64,000 nucleotides of DNA, taken from the NCBI GenBank assembly GCA_020744225.1, contig JAGMWG010000013.1:434001-498000 (forward strand), in the 5' to 3' direction. This document shows, piece after piece, positions 55,066-64,000 of this stretch. A model generated the notes under the pieces. That model was given only the letters and a program-made list of their open reading frames with translations. It did no database searches and was not told the origin of the DNA. This DNA comes from Paraphoma chrysanthemicola. Taxonomy: Eukaryota > Ascomycota > Dothideomycetes > Pleosporales > Phaeosphaeriaceae. Each line of letters starts with the position of its first letter. Position 1 is the first letter of the stretch. The translations under genes and the position numbers were made by a program.

Positions 55066-58000
55066 ATGGAAAACACAAAGGAGGAGGGCATGGACGGCTC
55101 GTCTATCGTACGTGGTGCTGTGCTGTAGAACAATGATGCATGCTGACCATGAGCTGCAGAAACCCGTCTCTGATCTCCGCGCGCGGTTTGAGAATATGCT
55201 GAGCGTGAACAAGAATCCACCACCGACCCCCGCAACGCCACGACAACGCTCTCCGGCCCCGGCCGACCGACTGGCTGTTTCCGAGGACAGCAGGAGGACT
55301 GACGGGCGCATTTCGCTCGACATACCGCGGGAGCACATGGACCGGACCTCACCCAACTTGACAAACCTTAATGGGGCTGGTTCAATCACGCCGCGGGCAA
55401 GCACGCTACGCATGCCCTGGAGTAATCCAAAGCCTCGACCAACCTCCATGATGGCCTTTTCTCCTCCCAGATCGCCTACCAAGTCAAGATCAAGATCCCC
55501 ACCCAAAGTCCTTGTACAGTCGCCTAGATCACCGCCAAAGCACTTCGAACCGCAGATCCACTCGCCTCGTCCTTCGCGGCCGGCGTCTCATGCAGCATTA
55601 GATTCTCCTACTCCGCCCGCTCCCGCAACGAACGGTGCGAAGCCTTTCAAGATACCCAGTCGCGATGCTACGCCAGCGCTCGACACCAAACCTCTGTTTC
55701 CGTCCCATTCTACTGCCGTGCCCGCGGCTGATCCACGTAAGAACGAAAGGCCAGTGTCGTCGGCGCCGCCAATACCACCACCAGTAAATCGCGCCGGAAA
55801 GCCAAAGATTCCGAGCAAGTCGCATTCCATGGACCCACCGACACGCTCAACTCTTGCTCCCGAAGCCACCTCGGAGACTGCAGATGTTTCACCCTTCAGT
55901 ACACCGCCGAGCAGCAATGAAGGCAGCCCAAAGGTGGATGCCTCACCACCTGTTATTCCGGGCTTCTCGAAGCCCAAATACATGGGGTCAAAAGATGGAT
56001 ACTTTCCGCCTCCTCCTGTGCATCATGCGGTAGCTGAGAAGTTAGCGCCATCAGACTTCAGAGCTTCCGCAAGCCAGCCTAGAAAGGCTCCTCCGCCGTC
56101 ACCAAGCGACATGCCTGAAGCGCGGCCTGCATTACCAGTGCGGAGAGAAAAGGACAAATTTGATATGCGCAAAAGCGTGCAGCTGCAAAGAGTGCCCCCA
56201 CCCGAGCTGCCAGTACGGAGGTCGTTCGACCAGTCGCGCCCGGCTGCCATGGTAGCAGAGACGAACAATAAGTTCATGCCTCCGCCGCGAAGGACTCAAA
56301 CAGCCACTGGGTCCACTTTTGTGAGCCCTGCAAAATCACTTGAGCCTCCTAGACCGCCACCTCCCCGAAACTCTGGAGAAATGAAAAGGCCTGCCCCAGC
56401 GCCCGCTCCAGCTGCTGCTCCTTTGTCGCAGCCTTATTCTTACGACTCCGATGACTCTGACAATGCACCGGAAAAGCAGCCGACCACTGCTTTGACGGAC
56501 TATCCTGACTCGTCACAGGCGAACCGACGCCCTCCTACCTTTCCGGACAATATCTCTGGTATACCAACCGGATATGAGACTAAACTTTTTGCAATCTGTG
56601 GCGACTACATTTGCACAACGGGCTATGTGACAAATGTGTGGAATGTTCTGAACGGAAAACTCCTCATGAATCTCAGCCATGGTGACACCGTCAAAGCTAC
56701 AGCAGTCGCGTTCAGGCCCGCGAAGGACGTTGAGGATGAAGGGAAGAGACTATGGCTCGGCACAAATACCGGAGAAATGCACGAGATTGACATACCCACA
56801 CAAAGCGTGATATTTACTAAGAGTAACGCGCACAACCGGAGTGCTATCGTGAAGATATTCCGGTATGCCTCGGAAATGTGGTCTCTCGATGACGTTGGAA
56901 CACTTCACATATGGCCGTCCGATGACACCGGATCACCTTCGCTTCGCCAGGCCCCTCTCACATTTGGCATACCGCGTGGTCACACGTTTTCAATCATTTC
57001 TGGCTCGCAGCTATGGTTAGCGACTACGAAGGAGATTCGTGTCTTCAAGCGCACCGGAGATAGCAATTACTTCCAGAAAATGACACGAGATCCTCTATCG
57101 CAGCCGAACGTCGGTGAGGTCACATCAGGAGGAATTGTCAGCAGTCAACCGGATCGTGTCTACTTTGGACATACAGATGGAAAAGTCACCATCTACTCAA
57201 AGAAAGACTTTGAGTGTTTAGGTGTTGTAAATGTCAGCTTGTACAAGATAAGTTCGTTGGTTGGAGTAGGCGATTATTTGTGGGCGGGATACAGCACCGG
57301 CATGATTTACGTGTACGATACCAAGAGCACGCCCTGGAAAGTATTGAAAGACTGGAAAGCGCACGAAAAGCCAATTGCTGGCATTGTGGCGGATCGCACT
57401 AGTATCTGGAAGCTCGACAGATTTCAGGTAGCTTCACTGGGTACGGATATGATGTTACGCATCTGGGATGGCATGCTGAAGAACGACTGGCTTGGTGAGT
57501 CTAAAGCGAACAAGCTTCGAACGATGCTGACTATGGCAGAAAATCTGATGCAACAACGTGACTCCGAGTATTGTGAATTCAGAGAGCTCTCCGCAAGAGT
57601 CATGACCTGGAACGCAGGCGCAGTAAAACCTACGTCCTTGAGGGGATCTGAGCAAGACCGCAATTTCTATCGGGAAGTGCTTGAGCCAGAGAACCCGCCG
57701 GATATCCTTGTTTTCGGCTTCCAAGAGCTGGTTGATCTCGAGAACAAGAAGATTACTGCAAAGAGCTTTTTCAAGAAAAAGAAGCACAAGGAAGACTCAG
57801 AGCACGAGCACATGTCTCATCAGTATCGTGCTTGGAGGGATCACCTTGTGCGCATATTGGACGAGTACAGCCCCAACCAGAACTACATCCTGCTGCATAC
57901 GGCGAACCTCGTTGGCCTCTTTACTTGCGTCTTTGTCAAGTCCTCGGAGCGGTCGAAAATACGCGATGTATGCGCCGCCGAAATCAAGCTCGGTTTCAGC

Positions 58001-58808
58001 GGACGCGTTGGTAATAAGGGTGCGCTGATCGTTCGCTTCTTCATTGACGACTCGTCGCTTTGCTTCATCAACTGCCATCTTGCAGCTGGTCAAACACAGA
58101 CGGTGCATCGCAACAATGATGCTGCTTCAATCATGGAGCAAGCTCCGTTGCCCCGTAATCGGTCTCCAGCAGATTGCGAGAATTTCTTCGTTGGTGGTGG
58201 TGATGGATCAATGATCCTCGACCACGAAATTTGTATTCTCAACGGGGATCTGAACTACCGCATTGATGCGATGCCACGCAATACAGTCATCCAAGCGGTA
58301 AGGGAAGGCAACCTGACGAAGCTGCTCGATCGCGACCAGTTGCTCCTATCGCGCAAACGTAACCCCGGATTCCGCCTTCGTGCTTTCACGGAAGCGCCTA
58401 TTACGTTCGCGCCGACGTATAAATACGACGTTGGCACCGACAACTATGACACGTCTGAGAAACAGCGTTCGCCAGCATGGTGTGATCGATTGCTATACCG
58501 AGGCTTGGGTAGGATCAAGCAGGTAGACTACCGACGGCACGATGGCATAAAGGTGTCAGACCACCGACCAGTCAGCGGCAAATTCAAGATCCGGGTCAAG
58601 ACTATCAATTCAAAGCGGCAGGATGCAACAAAAGACAAGGCCGAAGTGGAGTTCGAAGCTGTGCGGCGGAGGATAGCAGGAGACATCAAGTAAGTAGAGA
58701 CTGCGGGAACTGACCTTGTTTCTGTCTAACACGTTCAGGCTCGACTATCTGATCAATGTGTTTGGATTGACGACGAAGGAAGCTCAGAAGGCCCTCAAGG
58801 GAGCTTGA
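55066..58808 (+). CDS. Inositol polyphosphate 5-phosphatase with Pro-rich N-terminus and WD40-like middle
   Basis: Removes the 5-phosphate from phosphoinositides or inositol phosphates. Exons 55066-55107, 55160-58689 and 58739-58808 encode 1213 residues. The start sits in a strong CCACCATGG context. Residues ~15-450 are Pro/Ser-rich with many SP and PPxP sites, likely disordered and SH3-binding. Residues ~475-800 form a beta-propeller-like region (LWLGTNTGEMHEID, DRVYFGHTDGKVTIY, LWAGYSTGMIYVYD). The IPPc catalytic domain follows with INCHLAAGQ, NGDLNYRID (~1041), PAWCDRLLYRG (~1119) and SDHRPVSG. The C-terminus is LTTKEAQKALKGA. This WD40-IPPc order occurs in plant 5PTases and fungal relatives; there is no Sac1 domain, so it is not synaptojanin-like. 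Confidence 0.92.
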
Positions 58809-59272
58809 GCCGAGTGGTATAGTCGTGTTGTAATATTGAGTGGGGCGCGAAAGCTTCCAGGCGCTACGTGGATACCGCGGGAGGTATCGATGTCATCGTC
58901 TCGACTGCTGTGGACATTCACTGGATTAGGCGAGAGATGTGAAGGGACGTGGTGTGATGCGGAGCTAATGAGACTAACGAGCTTATGATGAACGGGCGCA
59001 GGAACACAAGCAACAAAAGCACTGCATTGAAGGCGCATTTGGACCCTGAATCTGGGGCATTTTAGCGGGCCGGAGGCGCTACGATTGACTTTGATCGGTG
59101 CTAGTAGACGATCTCCGTGGAGAGTCAAGCGAGAGTCAACGCTGGTGCGCGTAGAGATCATGGTGACGTCAACGCGTGCGCATCAGCGTTGTACCACAAT
59201 AAAAACATCGATGATGACCGCAAAGAATTGTTGCTTCAAACTCGTTCCCACCGTCCTCCTGTACTTGACTTG
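58809..59272. other. Intergenic, no supported gene
   Basis: 464 bp between co-oriented genes: phosphatase 3' flank and GFA-gene promoter. Nothing else was recognised. Confidence 0.45.
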
Positions 59273-60142
59273 ATGTTTGCAGCTTCAATTGCAGTCCGTC
59301 GTCTACCTTTGCTAAGCACTTCATCCGCACTACCTCGCGCCCGTTTGCTAGCATCGCACCTCACGCGACAGCATCCCACATTCACACAGTCCTCCTTCAA
59401 GATGGACAAAGATCAAAGCCGCGGTGATTCGACAAGTGGTATCTCCGAGTGGAAGCAACGCCCTCCGTACCGCGTCCATGAGAACATGAAAGACTTCGAC
59501 GTCAAGTACGAAGCCAACTGCCACTGCGGAAAAGTCCAGTACCAGCTTAGCCGGAGAGAGCCTCTAGACAGCAAGCTCTGCCATTGCACAACCTGCCAAA
59601 CTCAACACGGCATGTCCATCCTTTCTGCATCGTGATTTTCGCTAACGTACTCTCCAGCCGCACCCTTCCAGTGGGCCGCCATCTTCCACAAAGAAGACAT
59701 CAACTTCACCAACGGCCACCACGATTTAGAATGGTACGACCCAACCGAAAAATCCATCGAGCACAAACTCCCCTGCAAAGTCCGCTGCTCATTCTGCCAC
59801 TCGCCCATCATGGACGAAGGGCGCAACATGATTCTCCTATTCCCGTCACTGGTGCACCTAAAGACCGACGAAGACAAAGCATACTTCAAGCCCCGTTGCC
59901 ACATGTTCTACGGCCAGCGCGTCATGGATGTGCCTGATGGCTTGCCCAAGTGGAGCGGGCTGAGCGGAGAGTCTGATCTGATTGAGGATAGTCCCAAGGA
60001 TAAGGTGCAGGAGTTGGAAAGGAAGAGGGAGAAGGAGCGCGAGAAGAAGTTGGCGGAGGGGGAGGATCCGGATGAGGTTACGAAGGAGGGGACGGGGGCG
60101 GCGAATAGGAAAGAGGGGAAGGGGGCGAATGCTGCGAAGTAA
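59273..60142 (+). CDS. GFA/CENP-V family zinc protein with likely mitochondrial presequence
   Basis: Member of the glutathione-dependent formaldehyde-activating (GFA/Mss4-like) fold; many members have no proven catalytic role. Exons 59273-59609 and 59658-60142 encode 273 residues. The intron appears to be GC-AG (donor G|GCATGT, branch GCTAAC, acceptor CCAG); no GT donor keeps frame. The zinc motifs are NCHCGKVQYQ, LCHCTTCQ and CSFCHSPIM, with APFQWAAIFHKEDINF typical of the family. The first ~45 residues (MFAASIAVRRLPLLSTSSAL, then RARLLASHLTRQH) look like a mitochondrial presequence; an internal Met at MDKDQSRGD could give a cytosolic form. The tail is very Lys/Glu-rich (ELERKREKEREKKLAEGE). 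Confidence 0.85.
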
Positions 60143-61069
60143 GGAAGTGAGGGTGTGTGTGTTGCGTGGATATGAGATTATGGCGTGGGATAGGGGCGTT
60201 GAGGTGTCCGAGAAAATGGTGAAGATACTAAACCAGGGATGAAGGTAGTAGGTGTGTAGCGCCTGTCTAAATAGTTTCACGCTCAATGCATATAATCACA
60301 CGAACATGCTAGTTTGTCTGAACGTAGCAAGCGGTTTTTTGCACTGCTATATACTCACAAGTGATGGAAGTTTCAAATGATCACGGCAAAGTGAAGACAT
60401 AATAGTGGTGTCTTGAAATACCTCACGACCAGTCTTGCTTTGGCTCGAAACGACAGGCGCGTACACTCCGCGAACCTTTGTCAATGTCTTTCGAGTGCAA
60501 GCAGTGGCAGGACTGCGTGTCGAGGAGACGGTAGCGTCTTGGCGTCGCTTCCTTACTCCACTACAGATCCGCCGCCTAGTTCTCTCCTTCTTCACGATCC
60601 TCCAGACTCAGACTCAAATGAACCCAAAATTTTGACTGTCTTCCTCAAGGCTTCAAGCATGCAGCGCCTACTCATATATTCCCTCGGAACGCCTTGTCGC
60701 ATCTTGACGGACAAGGCTGAAGTAAACACAAGGGCTCTTATCGGAAGGCGTTCATACTAGGCAACCTTGTCGCTATTGGTTGTTCGAAATGTAAGGCTGT
60801 GCAGGACTTGGACTTGCTGACTATGCCGAGCGTACATTGTGAGCGACACCGCGTCTAACGCTCAACGTAACCTTTCACACTACAAACACCTCCTATTCGA
60901 AGAGCATCGCAACGCCCGGAAAGCGTCTTTCTACAAAAAACCTAGCCTTTCCCATTGTACTCGTCAATACGAATGTCCAACCTATAAGGCTATACACCCG
61001 CCCCCAGCTTGCCATCCACAGCAGTCGCATAGTCTACACCCATCACAGACACTACAGAGTGGCTGAGGA
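60143..61069. other. Intergenic, no supported gene
   Basis: About 930 bp. Short ORFs on both strands near 60350-60760 carry no motif. The segment before kinase 2 (60860-61060) is C/A-rich and pyrimidine-rich, resembling a 5' leader. Confidence 0.4.
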
Positions 61070-62302
61070 ATGTCAGATAGCGAAAAAGCCCATGAGGCAT
61101 GGACGAAAAAGTTTGGAAAGCCACAAATAGAACTTGAACGGCACGAACCAGAGCCTTTCGTGGCAATCAGGCGACTAGGAGGAGGCGGAGCGGGTACCGT
61201 CTACGAAACCAGGCTCGACGGCATCGCTCTTGCTTTGAAGCGCACCTATACACGAAGACTTCATGAGCATGCTCTAAACGAGGTCAAGATTCTCGCCCAG
61301 CTTCCGGGACAACGACATCAGCACATTGTTGAGTTGATAGGGTCTTACGTACACCGCCAGCGATGCGGATACGAGATAGGTCTATTGATATATCCAGTGG
61401 CCCACTGTGATCTTGCTTCATTCTTGCAAGATATGGACGCGCTGAAAGCGTGGATGGACTACAACGAGGAAGATCACGACACAAATAACTTAGAGACGAG
61501 AACCGCCAAGAACGACGCAATTTCTGCAATTCAGACACTTGCAGCTTTCTGGAAAGACGTTCCAAGCAAATCATCTTATTTCATGACTCTGAAGGAGATG
61601 ACTGACATGTATAACGCTTTGCAACGGCGCCTCTGTACGAGTTTCGCGTGCATGGCCAGTGCTGTAGCTTACCTCCATCGTCACAAAGTCAGACACAAGG
61701 ATATCAAACCCTCACAATTTCTTCTTTCGCCAACAGGATTGTGGCTGACTGACTTCGGGTGGTCGGCAGACATGTCGAACGTAGCGCATACCGCAACATC
61801 AAACCACGACAACATTACTTTCAGATATCACGCTCCGGAGAGGGCCACCGGTGGCTCTTGTTCAAGGCGGGAAGATGTTTTTTCTCTTGGCTGCACATTC
61901 CTCGAGACGGCGATAAGACTTACTCGAACACCTACTGAAACGACGAAAGCATGGCAGTCAACGACTGGCGAAAGGTGGTCATTTCAGGCAAACCTTGACG
62001 AGATTGGTCGCTGGCTAAGACCATTCCGTTACGCACGGGATCGCCGAGCACCATATCTGGCAACGATAATCCGGAACATGATGGAACAGAACCCTAAAGG
62101 TCGTCCTACTATTGAACAAGTCATGGAGTCCTTATCCATCGAGGAATTCAACGTGAAAAGTGATAAATTCGAACTAGGGACCTTTGTCAGTCCATGTTGT
62201 CCTCCCATTGAAGGTATATGCGCTCTAGGTGAGTTGAAAGTTTTTGTCTTGACTTATTTAAGGTCAGAATTGATTTGGAGAAGGCTTTGCACAATTGAGT
62301 GA
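61070..62302 (+). CDS. Protein kinase-like, paralogue 2
   Basis: Intronless, 410 residues, clearly related to paralogue 1 at 44991-46268. The Gly loop is RRLGGGGAGTVYETRLDGIA, the beta3 Lys57 (LALKR), alphaC Glu ~71, catalytic loop HKDIKPSQFLL (Asp211), Gln216 in place of the usual Asn, and DFG at 228-230 (TDFGWSADMS). An APE motif is present (HAPERA). The hinge reads YPVAHCDLASFLQDMDALKA. A ~75-residue insertion precedes the YLH helix. Relative to paralogue 1, the N-terminus is shorter by ~47 residues. It is in the same orientation as paralogue 3, 1.3 kb downstream. Confidence 0.85.
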   Translation: MSDSEKAHEAWTKKFGKPQIELERHEPEPFVAIRRLGGGGAGTVYETRLDGIALALKRTYTRRLHEHALNEVKILAQLPGQRHQHIVELIGSYVHRQRCGYEIGLLIYPVAHCDLASFLQDMDALKAWMDYNEEDHDTNNLETRTAKNDAISAIQTLAAFWKDVPSKSSYFMTLKEMTDMYNALQRRLCTSFACMASAVAYLHRHKVRHKDIKPSQFLLSPTGLWLTDFGWSADMSNVAHTATSNHDNITFRYHAPERATGGSCSRREDVFSLGCTFLETAIRLTRTPTETTKAWQSTTGERWSFQANLDEIGRWLRPFRYARDRRAPYLATIIRNMMEQNPKGRPTIEQVMESLSIEEFNVKSDKFELGTFVSPCCPPIEGICALGELKVFVLTYLRSELIWRRLCTIE

Positions 62303-62387
62303 TCGAGAGGAATTCCATGACAATACTACGGACAGCAAGGCAAATGGAGAACCATTCCCAACTGCCAGCCGACATTCCAACAGTCAA

Positions 62388-62579
62388 ATGCCATCAGAAC
62401 TCACGCAACGATCCCTAAGGCCTCCTGGCGGGACGTATACTTCATTTCCAGGTGTTAACGTGTATTGCTGGATATGCTGCGATTGTGGTGCTTCTAACAG
62501 CTGTGAGTATGATGCAGGGTGTTCTTACTGCTGTAATCATTGGAGACAAAGCTGCTGTACTGTATATGGCAATCGATAA
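62388..62579 (+). CDS. Small Cys-rich protein, putative zinc ribbon
   Basis: A 63-codon frame from ATG 62388. The N-terminal half is Ser/Pro/Gly-rich; the C-terminal half is unusually Cys-rich: WICCDCGASNSCEYDAGC, SYCCNHWRQSCC. CxxC-like pairs and CxxC-NH suggest a metal-binding ribbon like the many short fungal proteins with a W-x-CC-x-CG core. It lies 85 bp after kinase 2 on the same strand. An intron or a longer N-terminus is possible; the overlapping + frame with hydrophobic residues is the alternative reading. Function is unknown. Confidence 0.38.
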   Translation: MPSELTQRSLRPPGGTYTSFPGVNVYCWICCDCGASNSCEYDAGCSYCCNHWRQSCCTVYGNR

Positions 62580-63591
62580 ACACACCTGTAGAGTGTGTCC
62601 GGCGAGATTGGCCGGTCACCAGTTGCAAAGCCATATCAAGATTGAAGCTATTTTGTCGACCATGCGCAACTGGAATATACGGTCTCAAGATGAAAAACAT
62701 TGAGAAAGGAAGTCTAGGATCAACAAGAAGCGAAAAGTACTCTGTCAAACCGTCTTGCATATCAAAAGCCATTGGCATCTATGCGGCGATGAACACCCCA
62801 CCCGATGAAGTCACTACAGCGTACAAGAGATGATTGACATGCCAGTCTGCTATAAATGAATTGTGAAACAGCATACACGTCAATGATTCTTTTAATGCCT
62901 CCACACCGGATCTTACCATGTGACTCTGACTTCCTCCTGAATTCACCCTCTACTTAGTATGAAAGTGGATGTTCTTGAAGCTATCAATGTTTATATATAA
63001 ACATGCTATTGCGCTCGTCAGGGGACCGCAATGCTATCTTCGTAAAGCATGGCTAGAGGTATGGGTCGTCGCGAGACTGAAAATAGCTTCCTACGCACAA
63101 GATTATTACGCAGGGAAGACTGAACAGTGCATGGATGACCTTCACACATTAGAAAAAGATTCAATCATCGAAAATTTATCTCTTTCAAAGATATCGTTCA
63201 TACACGACATATGCACACGAAATTAGAGAAGAAGGCGCTTCTGGTCTTCCCCTCCACTTTTGGGTCAGTGTCTTGGCGCGGGCTCGAATGGTATGAGCAT
63301 CGTCAGATAGCAGTGACCATCACTCCTCATCTTGTTTCGCAAAAGTCTTTCTCAATTCAGCCTCTATCAATGCACTGGTCACATAAGATTAAGTCTTAGC
63401 GCGGAACAACCACATTTGAACACCCCAAACAAGGCTGGAACGCCACTTCGACTTGATTGGACCACGATGCAGCATGCAGGCTGTGGCATGGCGCAGTGCA
63501 GCTTCGTCTGACTGAGCCTCACCACCCAGCTTTTAAGTTCTTCCTTCACTCTTCCTCGACATCAACATCAGTACATCTCTTGGGTCTGCTG
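62580..63591. other. Intergenic between kinases 2 and 3
   Basis: About 1 kb, more A/T-rich than its neighbours, with no supported gene. The 100 bp before kinase 3 are C/T-rich (63530-63590). Confidence 0.4.
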
Positions 63592-64000
63592 ATGCCAGTA
63601 AACAATTTCCACGATGAACTCATGAAGTCGCAACAACTTGCTACGAGCAATCCTTGGGGTGCATTTGTGCCCCACTGGACGTTGGACGGTTACCAGGATC
63701 CACCAACGGACAATTCGACATTAGAAAAGGCTCAGTCAGGCTGGAAACGAATGTTCGGCGAAGGTGAGATCAGTCTCACTGTCAGAGATGCTGTACCTTT
63801 CACGCAAGGAGCGATGCTCGGCAAAGGCGGTTTAGGAGTTGTGCACGAAACACACATTGATGGCGTGGCAGTGGCATGGAAACGAACATACGTACGTCAA
63901 ATCACGAACATCGATAGGAACGAGATCAGGATCTTGGGCCAGGTATCGGAGCGAAGACACAGACATATCATCACTTTGATCGGGGCGTATACACACCGTC
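63592..64000 (+). CDS. Protein kinase-like, paralogue 3, cut by the right edge
   Basis: The first 136 codons from ATG 63592 are visible and open to the end of the window. The fragment covers a ~75-residue N-terminal extension, the Gly loop (MLGKGGLGVVHETHIDGVAV), the beta3 lysine in VAWKRTYVRQ, an alphaC NEIRILGQ segment and RHRHIITLIGAYTHR. These match paralogues 1 and 2 block by block, with more divergence (Lys in GKGG, Trp before the lysine). Catalytic loop and DFG lie outside the window. Confidence 0.82.
   Translation, partial: MPVNNFHDELMKSQQLATSNPWGAFVPHWTLDGYQDPPTDNSTLEKAQSGWKRMFGEGEISLTVRDAVPFTQGAMLGKGGLGVVHETHIDGVAVAWKRTYVRQITNIDRNEIRILGQVSERRHRHIITLIGAYTHR

Noticed and set aside
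62452..62703. 83-codon hydrophobic frame downstream of kinase 2
   Set aside because: The hydrophobic codons are the out-of-frame reading of the Cys-rich ORF, and no membrane-protein family is suggested.

Overview
The window is nuclear DNA of a filamentous ascomycete (Pezizomycotina). It carries about 28 genes on both strands. Most have short (46-98 nt) GT-AG introns with TACTAAC/CTAAC-like branch sites and CAG/TAG acceptors. The set includes lineage markers: NoxC with an EF-hand, an AA9 LPMO, Cyk3 with a long SH3-to-transglutaminase linker, DUF7730-like proteins and an expanded fungal protein-kinase family. The overall flavour suggests Dothideomycetes; the species cannot be named from the sequence alone. 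No transposon, rRNA, tRNA or CRISPR array was recognised, and base composition looks even.

Layout. 0-9 kb: glucosidase II alpha (left end cut by the window) divergent from nucleoside diphosphate kinase, then a single-exon 1566-aa telomere-binding-domain protein. 9-15 kb: a secreted glycoside hydrolase and two tandem DUF7730-like paralogues. 15.5-22 kb: Ubc7-type E2, sulfite oxidase, a four-pass membrane protein and NoxC. 22-30 kb: an alpha/beta-hydrolase, an unresolved possibly decayed segment, a seven-exon asparagine synthetase and a 2.35-kb gene-poor stretch. 30-43 kb: a membrane-anchored sulfatase/LtaS-like protein, an AA9 LPMO, Cyk3 and cytosolic glutamyl-tRNA synthetase. 43-50.5 kb: a RING gene interrupted by one in-frame stop, kinase paralogue 1, methylenetetrahydrofolate reductase and an amidohydrolase. 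50.5-60 kb: a compact housekeeping block with D-2-hydroxyacid dehydrogenase, proteasome alpha4, a five-exon Hot13-like CHY zinc-finger gene, a WD40-like plus inositol 5-phosphatase protein and a GFA-family protein. 60-64 kb: kinase paralogues 2 and 3 (the latter cut by the right edge) with a small Cys-rich ORF between them.

The genes do not form one pathway. Housekeeping genes (NDK, Ubc7, GluRS, Pre6, MTHFR, Hot13, glucosidase II, Cyk3) are interleaved with accessory or secreted functions (GH, AA9, amidohydrolase, Asn synthetase, kinases, DUF7730). Several pairs share divergent promoters (ROT2/NDK, DUF7730/UBC7, DLD/PRE6, HOT13/5-phosphatase). One convergent pair is separated by only 9 bp. 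Exon joins were worked out by hand from reading frame, splice consensus and family conservation. The most unusual items are the broken RING gene, the kinase paralogues with Gln at the usual catalytic-loop Asn, the very short first exons (5 and 9 nt) and a GC-AG intron.
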